Shown here in pieces: positions 10,425-24,400 of a stretch of DNA of 64,000 bases. Numbering within the stretch: position 1 is the stretch's first letter; each line of letters starts with the position of its first letter. The stretch is taken from the NCBI GenBank assembly GCA_947623455.1, contig OX392543.1, positions 20,830,757 through 20,894,756 of the forward strand, in the 5' to 3' direction. The notes beneath the pieces were generated by a model. That model was not told the DNA's origin. It searched no databases and saw nothing but the letters and a program-made list of their open reading frames with translations. Both the position numbers and the translations under genes were made by a program. The stretch is from Mimachlamys varia. Lineage: Eukaryota > Mollusca > Bivalvia > Pectinida > Pectinidae.

Positions 10425-10640
10425 ATTAAAAATAAGTATCTGTGAAAATGGACATTTACGTTAAGAACGATTTGTTTTCCAAAGGTTTACATGTCATCGT
10501 GATGATGGACAGATATTTTTTGTTTTATATTTGAAAAGTAATCAAGAACATAACTATTTGTACAATTTACGATGCTAAAGGTTGTAATATAAGTTTGTTT
10601 GCTTATATAACACGATTATAAGTTATACGTTAATGAAGGG
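10425..10640. repeat. Internal module A (paralogue of A' at 14227-14445)
   Basis: This block and the one at about 14227-14445 share TCTGTGAAAATGGACATTTA, then TCGTGATGATG, CAGATATTTTTTGTTTTA and ATGCTAAAGGTTGTAATATA in the same order and direction, with many substitutions. It is a duplication older than the tandem array. The A' copy ends exactly where the array's left junction begins (7595). Confidence 0.8.
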
Positions 10641-11086
10641 TGTCATTCAAAAGTAGGCAAACTATTTGACTTATTCTATTAACCCTTCACTAGTTTTCAG
10701 ATGATTGTAAATGATACGACTAAACAAACTCGTATCGGTTAATAAATCTACAAAAGCGAATAGACATGGATAGGATCTCAAACGATATCTCTGAAATCTG
10801 AGACGCTTTTTTTTGTTTCTCTTAGAGCATCATTTACTTCTTATCCGTGACTTTCGAAATCAGCATCCCGACACTTAGCTCAATCATCCCTGAAGACATA
10901 TTTGAACTCTATCCAAAGCAAAGGTGGTGATGGTTTATTATTATATGTCAGGGGTGAATGAGTCAAGGAATCATGTTTTATATCTCAGACAGACATCAAT
11001 ATCATTAAGTATCAATGTTGAGTTCCAATTTTGACACCCATGTTTAGGTGTTGATGCCTCCGTCTGTACTGTAGCCTCAGTGCCAT

Positions 11087-11510
11087 TCGACTTTTTAACA
11101 CCATTATACTCTAGTCAGATATTTGCTCAGTTTCTCGTATTTGTAGACGATTGGTTCGTGTATAAAGTTGTAGGATTAAACTATTTGAAATAATGATCAA
11201 GTTACGGAGATTTCCAATATCTTAATTTTTTATGATTGTTTTATTCCCGAAATTGAAAGATGTTTAACATTTCAAAATGTTAATTTTGAAATTGGTAAGC
11301 ATCAAACTATCAAAAGTCAGACATGTTAGAATTATTTCTTTCTTTAGCCTGGCTGTCAATGTTATGAACAAAGTTGATAAAGAATGTTATATGTTCAGAT
11401 AATAACAATACATAGGATATATTGACATGCTGTATGAGCCAATATCAATATATCTATAATACAAGAGCAACGTGTTTAATCGACAAAGCTGGAATATGTT
11501 TACCATTCTC
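11087..11510. repeat. Internal module B (paralogue of B' at 13755-14220)
   Basis: The two blocks share TAGTCAGATATTT, GATCAAGTTA, GTTTAATCGAC and AAGCTGGAA in the same order, at clearly lower identity than that between units. Order around the unit is A, D, B, then B', A', D', where D is the CCCTGAAGACA palindromic segment at about 10880-10955 and D' the one at about 14805-14905. This fits an older, smaller repeat later fixed into the 7-kb unit. Confidence 0.65.
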
Positions 11511-11572
11511 AACTAAAAATCACCTTATAGCACTGTCATTTATAACAGATCCTGCTCATATTATTCATTGAC

Positions 11573-11906
11573 TTGCAGTTAAGTTTGTCAAATACATCAA
11601 ATTGGGCGATGATGGATATGCTTGATTCAGGTTGTTTGTTCCCTTTAACAATAAGTGCCTTAAATACCAAATCTTTATCTTTTGTATTTCCCTACTCTGG
11701 CAAGCCTCGTTGATGAGACTTTAAATCCAGTTCCTTGTATTGTTGATCCTTCTGAGGATTTCCTGATTTTCTCATTTAATAACCCAGAGGTTTACCCAGC
11801 ATATGTCATAATCACTACGCTATTTCATAAACTTCTTTTAACAATAAGCAAAAACAACAAGAAATACATTAAGGTCAAAATCAAAACAAAAATGAAAAAG
11901 TTTTGA
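11573..11906 (+). pseudogene. PARP-like C-terminal remnant, frameshifted (unit 1; same in units 2-6)
   Basis: It corresponds to the 110-codon frame of units 7 and 8 but has one extra base at about 11704 (AAGCCTCG for AAGTCCG), so only the last 74 codons stay open. Copies with the same break are at 18564-18897, 25555-25888, 32541-32874, 39527-39860 and 46513-46846. See the unit 7 entry for the family argument. Confidence 0.3.
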
Positions 11907-12990
11907 AAATAATGTTTTATATCATGATGAAATAGAAAAGAAAATAATCAAATGGGATTGACTCCTATAACCAATATCAGCACTGTCATATTGACTATTT
12001 GTGCTACATTGAACATATTTCGTAGTATCAGTGATTAACATTTTGATGGTGATACGATTAAACAAACTGCAAGTTTATCATCCCCACCTAATTCAAATCA
12101 GAACATGTACTTCATTATTTACCTGTCGGGGAGCAGTCAGTATTTCGTTATGCAATATTTTAACTTGACGTCTCCACCTCCATCCAATCAAGCCTTGGTA
12201 TTTTTGTCAGATGGACATCTCGTGTTTAATGTGTAAGTGTGTCAATAATGTCATTGTTTTAGTTAATAAAAGCATGTATTGTTTAAGTTACTGATTTTTT
12301 TAAAACTGAAATACACGTTAAGAATATTTGTCAAGGTCAAGATTATTACCCTGACCCTCTTCCTCATCATGTTCATCATCATCTACGTCATTATGATTAT
12401 TACGATTAATTTTATGTGTATTGATGCACACGTCAGAATGTGCATGACGTTTCAGTGAGCTTGCATGCTTTACATAAAGACCTGTATTCTAGACAATAAA
12501 AGCTTCTGTTTTGTCTGTCATACGAGATGTATGATATTTTTAAGATAATTATAATAAATTGTTTTAGCAGAAAAAACGCATTGTGTTGTGTTTGTCTATG
12601 TCTATATGAGTCAAAACAGATGGAAAACAGGAACTTAGATATATACTTATCGATCATGATGGGAATGGAACATAAACCTCGGTAAACTTGATCACAAGCA
12701 TGCTCTACATGGCCGGAGAAGATGATCATATGATCGAAAATGTCACCTATTCGTCTTAGTTTTACTCCTACGATGTACAAATACGTACATCCGAAATGCA
12801 CTTTCGACTTATGCTTCATATTCTGCAATTGGTTAGCCTTCACATATCACTCATATAACTTTGCTCGACACTTGGTCCGTACAAAATTTGTTCAACAATC
12901 CAAGGAAAGATCATTCTAATTAGCGCGAATAAAATGAATGATCATCAAATAAGGAGCCATGATATCCAAATGAACTACATTCGAGTCTAA

Positions 12991-13753
12991 CGAGCCGGAG
13001 CGGATACACTACCGGTGATGCAATGTACTGGAGAGCGGATTGATATAGCGGTACAATGACTGGCACAAATACAATGAGCCAATGACAAAGTGTTTCATAC
13101 GATTGTAGTTCTCAACTAAAGTAGAAACATGGTAATTAATGCACCTTTGAGAAAACCCAATATGAACTGAAGGCACATATTCCGAATGCGTGTAACCTAC
13201 TGAACATAAACTGTTAAAATGTAAAGGTTTTTTTAGACTTGATATAGTCGATTATTGTCGGAGGTACACAAGGGTAAATAGTCAGGTGTGTTTTTGTATC
13301 AACTGGCATGAACGACATTAGAGAACCTTGTTTAACACCAATGGAAATTAAAAACAAAAAAAAAATCAAATTTCAAAATGAACGAGCCGGAGCATATACA
13401 CTACCTGTGATGCAATGTACTGGAGAGCGGATTGATATAGCGGTACAATGACTGGCACAAATACAATGAGCCAATGATAAAGTGTTTCATACGTTTGTAG
13501 TTCTGAACTAAAATGTTGACATGGTAATTAATGCATCTGTGAGAAAGCTCAATATGAACTGAAGGCCAATATTTCGAATGCGTGTAACCTACGGAACTCA
13601 ACCTGTTAAAATGAAAAGGTTTAATAGAGTAGATTACTGTCGGAGGTACACAGGGGTAAATAGTCGGGGGCTTTTTGTATCAAATGGCATGAACGACATT
13701 AGAGCACCTTGTCTAACACCAATGGAAATTTTAAAAGTTATTTCAAAATGAAC
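12991..13753. repeat. ~390-bp subrepeat, two copies (typical unit)
   Basis: Copies begin CGAGCCGGAGC at 12991 and 13383 and end near TTTCAAAATGAAC. They share long identical stretches such as GATGCAATGTACTGGAGAGC. Each copy carries a minus-strand frame ending SLYRYINPLSSTLHHR before a stop. I recognise no family in it. The same pair is at matching positions in units 2-7. Confidence 0.88.
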
Positions 13754-14804
13754 TACTCTTCGGTTGTTAGCGGGGCCATTCGTGTCACACTGACACATCC
13801 AGCTGCTTCAGATTTCAACCCTTTTTACAGTAGTCAGATATTTTGCCCAGTTTCCCGTAAGAAACTGTAGGCCATTGATTCGTGTTTTTAGTCGGTTTAA
13901 ACTGTTTGGTGTGAGGATCAAGTTATGGAAACTTCCACTGCCTCAATTTATGATGGATATTATTCCTTAAAATGAACATTTTATTAGAAGGTCTATTTTT
14001 AACGTGGTCAGCACCAAACATCAAAATATTGGATATTTAAGATTTATTTAGTTTTATGACGTAGCTATCAATGCTGATAACACAGTTGATAACCAATACA
14101 TTGATAGTTTGAATGATAGCACTATATACGATATATGGTCATGGAGCCCATACACATGTATCAATACAAGATCAACATGTTTAATCGACTAAGCTGGAAC
14201 ATATTAACCATTCCCTTTTACTTTATCACGATTAAATATGATTATCTGTGAAAATGGACATTTACGTTTAAGAACGATTTTTTTTCCAAAAGGACTTTCC
14301 CAAGTTATCGTGATGATGGGCAGATATTTTTTGTTTTAGATTTGAAAAGTAATCAGGAAAATGATTATTTGTACAATATATGATGCTAAAGGTTGTAATA
14401 TAAGTTTGTTTGCTTACATAACACGATTATAATTTCTATGTTAATATAAATGGACATTTTAGTAGCTAAACAATATTCTTATTGAGCGAAGTTGTTCAGG
14501 AAATTAAATAAGCATCTTTTAAGAATGTACAATCCACCAAACAACAAAATATAAAATTAAAAAAGAACAAAAAAAGAAAGGGGAACAAAGATTGTAGTAT
14601 TTTACCATGATTTCTTTTTGGGAAGAAATAAAGGTAAAATAATAGACCCACCAGTATTTATAGCTTGTACCTATTGTTGACAAAATCCGTCCCACGAAAC
14701 ACATTATCACCACCTTGATATTTGAGTTAGTGGTGCAGACTTTATCTCAGAGAAGTTCACATTGAAATTGAATACACTGACAACCTTTGCCCGGATATCT
14801 ATCA

Positions 14805-14905
14805 CAATAAACTCATTCACCCCTGAAGACACATTCGCCCTCTTCTACTTTAAAGGTTGGAATAGCTCATTATGGAAGTAAAGGGGTTGGTGAGTTCAAC
14901 TGGCT
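14805..14905. repeat. Palindromic segment D' (AACTCATTCACCCCTGA / AGGGGTTGGTGAGTT)
   Basis: The left arm, ACTCATTCACCCCTGA, is inverted imperfectly on the right as AAAGGGGTTGGTGAGTT, about 60 bp away. The related segment D at about 10880-10955 has arms CTCAATCATCCCTGA and TCAGGGGTGAATGAG, the second being the exact inverse of the unit's left D' arm. Both recur in every unit. They look like remnants of a small foldback or MITE-type element. Confidence 0.5.
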
Positions 14906-15551
14906 CTGATTTCGGCACTATAGAATTGAAAATTTCTTTCATTGACGAAGTGGTTTGGCTTTCTACCACCGTAAAATTGACACTGACCTTCGATTTTAGT
15001 ATGAAATTGTCACTGCTATCTTTCACCGGTATAGAAAACGATTTTTATTCACCTGTTCATATTTCACATGATATTAACAGTTGCATACATTCAGTTTTTG
15101 ATTATTCAGCGTGGGCTTAATATTAGGTTTCTGTTTACAATAATTGAAAACGACATTAGACATTGAATTTAAATAAATTTTCCTTTCAGAAGTCCACAGA
15201 TTTTAGTTTTTGCGGAAATGAATAAATTCTGGCTGCTTTTTCATACTTCATACACTTCAAACATATGCCCAATGAAGAATTGAAAGCAAGAGAGCCTTTA
15301 GGAAACTTTTGATATACTTTTGTAAAGCATTAGGTGTTATATTCGAGGAAAGAAGATATTTTCGAAAGTTTTCCAAAAGTTCATTATATAAATATATGTC
15401 ATTGCCAACATGCTAATGACCTAATCAATATGTAAAATTCACATAGCTTTATTTGTAATAATAGTTATTACTTCATTGAAATATATCTTGACGTTTTCAC
15501 CATCATTTCAGTATTCACAAAATTGGACTGTACACCCGAAAGACATTCGTA

Positions 15552-15635
15552 TGGTGGCATATTTCAGCCATTGACTTTCGACCTACCTATGTTGACATAG
15601 ATGAATCGAAAGTCGACGGCAGGAATGTGCCACCA
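15552..15635 (+). other. Conserved 84-nt hairpin, unit 2 copy
   Basis: Identical to the unit 1 hairpin; the sequence 20 bp downstream has changed (GCAGAAAGGG for GCATCAAAGG). Confidence 0.6.
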
Positions 15636-15854
15636 GGCACTCGAGTTGCAGAAAGGGACGCACAAGAAATCTGAACCACAAACATATCTCTCAGGTATTG
15701 CTATTGTTTACGGAGGTGTTAAAGTTGACCCAGCCCGAATTGCAGTAACTCTCGAGTTGGTAACTCCTATTGTGGAGTAACATTTTTGGGACAGAATTTG
15801 TCAATATGTTCTGAAAAAGTTATGGATCAAGAACTTACAATTACAGAAATAATT

Positions 15855-16058
15855 GGAACAGTTCTTCAAAAGTTGGTTAATATTTTGGTAACAATAATAA
15901 TATATGGACGAATAACTGTGCTCAAAGACGAGAATTAATTGGTGTAAGATAATATGGGAACAGTTCATCAAAAGTTGGTTGACATTTTGGTAACAATTAT
16001 AATAAATGAATAAATAACTGTGCTCTAAGACGAGAATTAATTGGTGTAAGATAATATG
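15855..16058. repeat. 102-bp minisatellite, two copies (typical unit)
   Basis: Copies start GGAACAGTTC at 15855 and 15957 and end GTGTAAGATAATATG. They differ at a modest number of sites, for example ATATGGACG against AAATGAATA. Units 3-7 have the same two-copy form, unit 1 a single copy at 8973-9074. Confidence 0.9.
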
Positions 16059-19000
16059 GTAGCAAGCTGTTAATTAGTGTATCACCACAACATCGTAATC
16101 CTCCTAGGATTATATTACTACTAATCTCATTAATGATTGACATTATTGTTATGATGGGCTAAAAAGTGTCTTTGTCACTTTCAGTGCCCTGTAAAAAGCC
16201 TAGAATATAATATTACAGAACCTAGCCTAGATCACAGATTATGCATGACTAAATATAATAATTAATATAATTACGTTTCTGTATATTGTTTCATTATTGC
16301 ACTATATACAACACTTTAATAGAAAGGTTGTGTACGATATTGTTTATGTGTATATATATTATAGTATTTGTTATACCGTTGTTGTTTTTTGTCATTATTA
16401 TATAATTAAAATATGCATGTGATAGAACTATTACGATACAAACGACAAAATGTATCAAGTAAACATGTATTAATATGTTATCAGCTATATTATTTTGTAT
16501 TTGACCTTAGCACCTACTGGTTTAAGAGGTCAAGGCCATGCATGGAATCAATCTGGTATGACCTTGTATATTTTGTCAGGATTTTTGTTTTGTTGAAATT
16601 GACATAATACATCTTGATTACGTTTCACATGTTTTCAATAGATAATGATTTTTTTTATCGTTTAACTGTCCATTCATAAAATCATGTCTTCCATGTATAT
16701 CATGATTTAGTCATGTAACATAAAAGGCACGCGATTTCAAGGTCATGTGCCTATTGTAGAAAAATGAATGTCTTTTGTTATCAAGATATTGGCATACCTA
16801 AAACAATCTGAGATTATTTAATTTTTCAACATGATAATTGATTACTAACTTGATACTAGGTAATAATCCATTAAAAGAGCTACACTTCTGAGCTTTACAA
16901 ATTGTTAACCTTCTTGGAATGTTGGAATGCAAAAGATGATCGTTTATTTTAATCTTTGTTCTTTCTACGTTTTTCCATTTTACAAAATTGCTGCCAAATC
17001 GGCGAAAATGTGTTATTTTCTATTCCGGTATTTCAATTGGGATTAGTGACAGTTATTTAATTACTTCATAACTTAAGTGTTAATTAAATGGACCATATAT
17101 TGTTATATCTAATTGGACCAAACTGAAATTATTTTGAAAATGACCCCGTGCAACATAGCCTAGCAGCTATTTTTCATTTAAATTTGGCTTCAATCAACGG
17201 CAATGCATATACAAATCCCACAAGACCTATTAATCTTATAATACAATGTACGACTACAAGATCGCTGGTTGCTGACGACTCAACAATGTCTCATATGTGT
17301 GAAATCCAAAATATGCTGTTAATTGCTTTAAAAGATATTTGTATTTATTTTAATGTTTTTGTTTTATTGTCTTTAAAAAGAAAACTAGAATCATGTTTAA
17401 ATCCAGCTGATGACGATTAAAAATAAGTATCTGTGAAAATGGACATTTACGTTAAGAACGATTTGTTTTCCAAAGGTTTACATGTCATCGTGATGATGGA
17501 CAGATATTTTTTGTTTTATATTTGAAAAGTAATCAAGAACATAACTATTTGTACAATTTACGATGCTAAAGGTTGTAATATAAGTTTGTTTGCTTATATA
17601 ACACGATTATAAGTTATACGTTAATGAAGGGTGTCATTCAAAAGTAGGCAAACTATTTGACTTATTCTATTAACCCTTCACTAGTTTTCAGATGATTGTA
17701 AATGATACGACTAAACAAACTCGTATCGGTTAATAAATCTACAAAAGCGAATAGACATGGATAGGATCTCAAACGATATCTCTGAAATCTGAGACGCTTT
17801 TTTTTGTTTCTCTTAGAGCATCATTTACTTCTTATCCGTGACTTTCGAAATCAGCATCCCGACACTTAGCTCAATCATCCCTGAAGACATATTTGAACTC
17901 TATCCAAAGCAAAGGTGGTGATGGTTTATTATTATATGTCAGGGGTGAATGAGTCAAGGAATCATGTTTTATATCTCAGACAGACATCAATATCATTAAG
18001 TATCAATGTTGAGTTCCAATTTTGACACCCATGTTTAGGTGTTGATGCCTCCGTCTGTACTGTAGCCTCAGTGCCATTCGACTTTTTAACACCATTATAC
18101 TCTAGTCAGATATTTGCTCAGTTTCTCGTATTTGTAGACGATTGGTTCGTGTATAAAGTTGTAGGATTAAACTATTTGAAATAATGATCAAGTTACGGAG
18201 ATTTCCAATATCTTAATTTTTTATGATTGTTTTATTCCCGAAATTGAAAGATGTTTAACATTTCAAAATGTTAATTTTGAAATTGGTAAGCATCAAACTA
18301 TCAAAAGTCAGACATGTTAGAATTATTTCTTTCTTTAGCCTGGCTGTCAATGTTATGAACAAAGTTGATAAAGAATGTTATATGTTCAGATAATAACAAT
18401 ACATAGGATATATTGACATGCTGTATGAGCCAATATCAATATATCTATAATACAAGAGCAACGTGTTTAATCGACAAAGCTGGAATATGTTTACCATTCT
18501 CAACTAAAAATCACCTTATAGCACTGTCATTTATAACAGATCCTGCTCATATTATTCATTGACTTGCAGTTAAGTTTGTCAAATACATCAAATTGGGCGA
18601 TGATGGATATGCTTGATTCAGGTTGTTTGTTCCCTTTAACAATAAGTGCCTTAAATACCAAATCTTTATCTTTTGTATTTCCCTACTCTGGCAAGCCTCG
18701 TTGATGAGACTTTAAATCCAGTTCCTTGTATTGTTGATCCTTCTGAGGATTTCCTGATTTTCTCATTTAATAACCCAGAGGTTTACCCAGCATATGTCAT
18801 AATCACTACGCTATTTCATAAACTTCTTTTAACAATAAGCAAAAACAACAAGAAATACATTAAGGTCAAAATCAAAACAAAAATGAAAAAGTTTTGAAAA
18901 TAATGTTTTATATCATGATGAAATAGAAAAGAAAATAATCAAATGGGATTGACTCCTATAACCAATATCAGCACTGTCATATTGACTATTTGTGCTACAT

Positions 19001-21436
19001 TGAACATATTTCGTAGTATCAGTGATTAACATTTTGATGGTGATACGATTAAACAAACTGCAAGTTTATCATCCCCACCTAATTCAAATCAGAACATGTA
19101 CTTCATTATTTACCTGTCGGGGAGCAGTCAGTATTTCGTTATGCAATATTTTAACTTGACGTCTCCACCTCCATCCAATCAAGCCTTGGTATTTTTGTCA
19201 GATGGACATCTCGTGTTTAATGTGTAAGTGTGTCAATAATGTCATTGTTTTAGTTAATAAAAGCATGTATTGTTTAAGTTACTGATTTTTTTAAAACTGA
19301 AATACACGTTAAGAATATTTGTCAAGGTCAAGATTATTACCCTGACCCTCTTCCTCATCATGTTCATCATCATCTACGTCATTATGATTATTACGATTAA
19401 TTTTATGTGTATTGATGCACACGTCAGAATGTGCATGACGTTTCAGTGAGCTTGCATGCTTTACATAAAGACCTGTATTCTAGACAATAAAAGCTTCTGT
19501 TTTGTCTGTCATACGAGATGTATGATATTTTTAAGATAATTATAATAAATTGTTTTAGCAGAAAAAACGCATTGTGTTGTGTTTGTCTATGTCTATATGA
19601 GTCAAAACAGATGGAAAACAGGAACTTAGATATATACTTATCGATCATGATGGGAATGGAACATAAACCTCGGTAAACTTGATCACAAGCATGCTCTACA
19701 TGGCCGGAGAAGATGATCATATGATCGAAAATGTCACCTATTCGTCTTAGTTTTACTCCTACGATGTACAAATACGTACATCCGAAATGCACTTTCGACT
19801 TATGCTTCATATTCTGCAATTGGTTAGCCTTCACATATCACTCATATAACTTTGCTCGACACTTGGTCCGTACAAAATTTGTTCAACAATCCAAGGAAAG
19901 ATCATTCTAATTAGCGCGAATAAAATGAATGATCATCAAATAAGGAGCCATGATATCCAAATGAACTACATTCGAGTCTAACGAGCCGGAGCGGATACAC
20001 TACCGGTGATGCAATGTACTGGAGAGCGGATTGATATAGCGGTACAATGACTGGCACAAATACAATGAGCCAATGACAAAGTGTTTCATACGATTGTAGT
20101 TCTCAACTAAAGTAGAAACATGGTAATTAATGCACCTTTGAGAAAACCCAATATGAACTGAAGGCACATATTCCGAATGCGTGTAACCTACTGAACATAA
20201 ACTGTTAAAATGTAAAGGTTTTTTTAGACTTGATATAGTCGATTATTGTCGGAGGTACACAAGGGTAAATAGTCAGGTGTGTTTTTGTATCAACTGGCAT
20301 GAACGACATTAGAGAACCTTGTTTAACACCAATGGAAATTAAAAACAAAAAAAAAATCAAATTTCAAAATGAACGAGCCGGAGCATATACACTACCTGTG
20401 ATGCAATGTACTGGAGAGCGGATTGATATAGCGGTACAATGACTGGCACAAATACAATGAGCCAATGATAAAGTGTTTCATACGTTTGTAGTTCTGAACT
20501 AAAATGTTGACATGGTAATTAATGCATCTGTGAGAAAGCTCAATATGAACTGAAGGCCAATATTTCGAATGCGTGTAACCTACGGAACTCAACCTGTTAA
20601 AATGAAAAGGTTTAATAGAGTAGATTACTGTCGGAGGTACACAGGGGTAAATAGTCGGGGGCTTTTTGTATCAAATGGCATGAACGACATTAGAGCACCT
20701 TGTCTAACACCAATGGAAATTTTAAAAGTTATTTCAAAATGAACTACTCTTCGGTTGTTAGCGGGGCCATTCGTGTCACACTGACACATCCAGCTGCTTC
20801 AGATTTCAACCCTTTTTACAGTAGTCAGATATTTTGCCCAGTTTCCCGTAAGAAACTGTAGGCCATTGATTCGTGTTTTTAGTCGGTTTAAACTGTTTGG
20901 TGTGAGGATCAAGTTATGGAAACTTCCACTGCCTCAATTTATGATGGATATTATTCCTTAAAATGAACATTTTATTAGAAGGTCTATTTTTAACGTGGTC
21001 AGCACCAAACATCAAAATATTGGATATTTAAGATTTATTTAGTTTTATGACGTAGCTATCAATGCTGATAACACAGTTGATAACCAATACATTGATAGTT
21101 TGAATGATAGCACTATATACGATATATGGTCATGGAGCCCATACACATGTATCAATACAAGATCAACATGTTTAATCGACTAAGCTGGAACATATTAACC
21201 ATTCCCTTTTACTTTATCACGATTAAATATGATTATCTGTGAAAATGGACATTTACGTTTAAGAACGATTTTTTTTCCAAAAGGACTTTCCCAAGTTATC
21301 GTGATGATGGGCAGATATTTTTTGTTTTAGATTTGAAAAGTAATCAGGAAAATGATTATTTGTACAATATATGATGCTAAAGGTTGTAATATAAGTTTGT
21401 TTGCTTACATAACACGATTATAATTTCTATGTTAAT

Positions 21437-24400
21437 ATAAATGGACATTTTAGTAGCTAAACAATATTCTTATTGAGCGAAGTTGTTCAGGAAATTAAAT
21501 AAGCATCTTTTAAGAATGTACAATCCACCAAACAACAAAATATAAAATTAAAAAAGAACAAAAAAAGAAAGGGGAACAAAGATTGTAGTATTTTACCATG
21601 ATTTCTTTTTGGGAAGAAATAAAGGTAAAATAATAGACCCACCAGTATTTATAGCTTGTACCTATTGTTGACAAAATCCGTCCCACGAAACACATTATCA
21701 CCACCTTGATATTTGAGTTAGTGGTGCAGACTTTATCTCAGAGAAGTTCACATTGAAATTGAATACACTGACAACCTTTGCCCGGATATCTATCACAATA
21801 AACTCATTCACCCCTGAAGACACATTCGCCCTCTTCTACTTTAAAGGTTGGAATAGCTCATTATGGAAGTAAAGGGGTTGGTGAGTTCAACTGGCTCTGA
21901 TTTCGGCACTATAGAATTGAAAATTTCTTTCATTGACGAAGTGGTTTGGCTTTCTACCACCGTAAAATTGACACTGACCTTCGATTTTAGTATGAAATTG
22001 TCACTGCTATCTTTCACCGGTATAGAAAACGATTTTTATTCACCTGTTCATATTTCACATGATATTAACAGTTGCATACATTCAGTTTTTGATTATTCAG
22101 CGTGGGCTTAATATTAGGTTTCTGTTTACAATAATTGAAAACGACATTAGACATTGAATTTAAATAAATTTTCCTTTCAGAAGTCCACAGATTTTAGTTT
22201 TTGCGGAAATGAATAAATTCTGGCTGCTTTTTCATACTTCATACACTTCAAACATATGCCCAATGAAGAATTGAAAGCAAGAGAGCCTTTAGGAAACTTT
22301 TGATATACTTTTGTAAAGCATTAGGTGTTATATTCGAGGAAAGAAGATATTTTCGAAAGTTTTCCAAAAGTTCATTATATAAATATATGTCATTGCCAAC
22401 ATGCTAATGACCTAATCAATATGTAAAATTCACATAGCTTTATTTGTAATAATAGTTATTACTTCATTGAAATATATCTTGACGTTTTCACCATCATTTC
22501 AGTATTCACAAAATTGGACTGTACACCCGAAAGACATTCGTATGGTGGCATATTTCAGCCATTGACTTTCGACCTACCTATGTTGACATAGATGAATCGA
22601 AAGTCGACGGCAGGAATGTGCCACCAGGCACTCGAGTTGCAGAAAGGGACGCACAAGAAATCTGAACCACAAACATATCTCTCAGGTATTGCTATTGTTT
22701 ACGGAGGTGTTAAAGTTGACCCAGCCCGAATTGCAGTAACTCTCGAGTTGGTAACTCCTATTGTGGAGTAACATTTTTGGGACAGAATTTGTCAATATGT
22801 TCTGAAAAAGTTATGGATCAAGAACTTACAATTACAGAAATAATTGGAACAGTTCTTCAAAAGTTGGTTAATATTTTGGTAACAATAATAATATATGGAC
22901 GAATAACTGTGCTCAAAGACGAGAATTAATTGGTGTAAGATAATATGGGAACAGTTCATCAAAAGTTGGTTGACATTTTGGTAACAATTATAATAAATGA
23001 ATAAATAACTGTGCTCTAAGACGAGAATTAATTGGTGTAAGATAATATGGTAGCAAGCTGTTAATTAGTGTATCACCACAACATCGTAATCCTCCTAGGA
23101 TTATATTACTACTAATCTCATTAATGATTGACATTATTGTTATGATGGGCTAAAAAGTGTCTTTGTCACTTTCAGTGCCCTGTAAAAAGCCTAGAATATA
23201 ATATTACAGAACCTAGCCTAGATCACAGATTATGCATGACTAAATATAATAATTAATATAATTACGTTTCTGTATATTGTTTCATTATTGCACTATATAC
23301 AACACTTTAATAGAAAGGTTGTGTACGATATTGTTTATGTGTATATATATTATAGTATTTGTTATACCGTTGTTGTTTTTTGTCATTATTATATAATTAA
23401 AATATGCATGTGATAGAACTATTACGATACAAACGACAAAATGTATCAAGTAAACATGTATTAATATGTTATCAGCTATATTATTTTGTATTTGACCTTA
23501 GCACCTACTGGTTTAAGAGGTCAAGGCCATGCATGGAATCAATCTGGTATGACCTTGTATATTTTGTCAGGATTTTTGTTTTGTTGAAATTGACATAATA
23601 CATCTTGATTACGTTTCACATGTTTTCAATAGATAATGATTTTTTTTATCGTTTAACTGTCCATTCATAAAATCATGTCTTCCATGTATATCATGATTTA
23701 GTCATGTAACATAAAAGGCACGCGATTTCAAGGTCATGTGCCTATTGTAGAAAAATGAATGTCTTTTGTTATCAAGATATTGGCATACCTAAAACAATCT
23801 GAGATTATTTAATTTTTCAACATGATAATTGATTACTAACTTGATACTAGGTAATAATCCATTAAAAGAGCTACACTTCTGAGCTTTACAAATTGTTAAC
23901 CTTCTTGGAATGTTGGAATGCAAAAGATGATCGTTTATTTTAATCTTTGTTCTTTCTACGTTTTTCCATTTTACAAAATTGCTGCCAAATCGGCGAAAAT
24001 GTGTTATTTTCTATTCCGGTATTTCAATTGGGATTAGTGACAGTTATTTAATTACTTCATAACTTAAGTGTTAATTAAATGGACCATATATTGTTATATC
24101 TAATTGGACCAAACTGAAATTATTTTGAAAATGACCCCGTGCAACATAGCCTAGCAGCTATTTTTCATTTAAATTTGGCTTCAATCAACGGCAATGCATA
24201 TACAAATCCCACAAGACCTATTAATCTTATAATACAATGTACGACTACAAGATCGCTGGTTGCTGACGACTCAACAATGTCTCATATGTGTGAAATCCAA
24301 AATATGCTGTTAATTGCTTTAAAAGATATTTGTATTTATTTTAATGTTTTTGTTTTATTGTCTTTAAAAAGAAAACTAGAATCATGTTTAAATCCAGCTG

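Larger units (their letters stand above)
7595..14445. repeat. Array unit 1 (diverged left part, core-like right part)
   Basis: 6851 bp. Up to about 10385 it differs from the core units at many sites and often shares the base seen in unit 8; after that it matches unit 2. It has only one copy of the 102-bp minisatellite (8973-9074). Other landmarks are the hairpin 8671-8754, PARP-like remnant 11573-11906, module A 10425-10640, module B about 11087-11510, ~390-bp subrepeats 12991-13753, module B' about 13755-14220 and module A' about 14227-14445. Confidence 0.95.
14446..21436. repeat. Array unit 2 (core subtype A)
   Basis: 6991 bp. It carries an extra 5 bp (second GTTTT-type step) at about 16586 and GATTTG at about 17460. 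Landmarks: hairpin 15552-15635, two 102-bp copies 15855-16058, PARP-like remnant 18564-18897 (frameshifted), ~390-bp subrepeats 19982-20744. Confidence 0.96.

Noticed and set aside
10410..10455. CTGATGA ... GAAA words suggestive of a hammerhead ribozyme core
   Set aside because: The segments between and around them do not form the required stems, and no cleavage-site helix is evident.
12433..12843. 136-codon minus-strand frame repeated in units 1-6 and 8
   Set aside because: Its conservation in units 1-6 only reflects identical DNA. Unit 7 has frame-breaking deletions. Among the few differences in unit 8 I count two amino-acid-changing and one silent, so nothing points to selection, and I recognise no family.
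15514..15677. Open frame over the hairpin containing GRNVPPGTRV, reminiscent of Argonaute NxPPGTxV
   Set aside because: The flanking residues do not match an Argonaute, unit 8 has a frameshift and an in-frame TAA, and the frame has no start codon.
15594..15780. Histone H3-like words (RKSTAG, GGVK) near the hairpin, and TVHPKDIR just upstream
   Set aside because: The words lie in different frames, the C-terminal-like piece precedes the N-terminal-like one, and nothing joins them. The RKST codons are also part of the hairpin arm. Short matches of this kind are not enough.
17148..17420. 90-codon plus-strand frame in core units
   Set aside because: It is broken by small indels in units 1 and 8, has no family resemblance, and lies in AT-rich sequence where such frames arise by chance.
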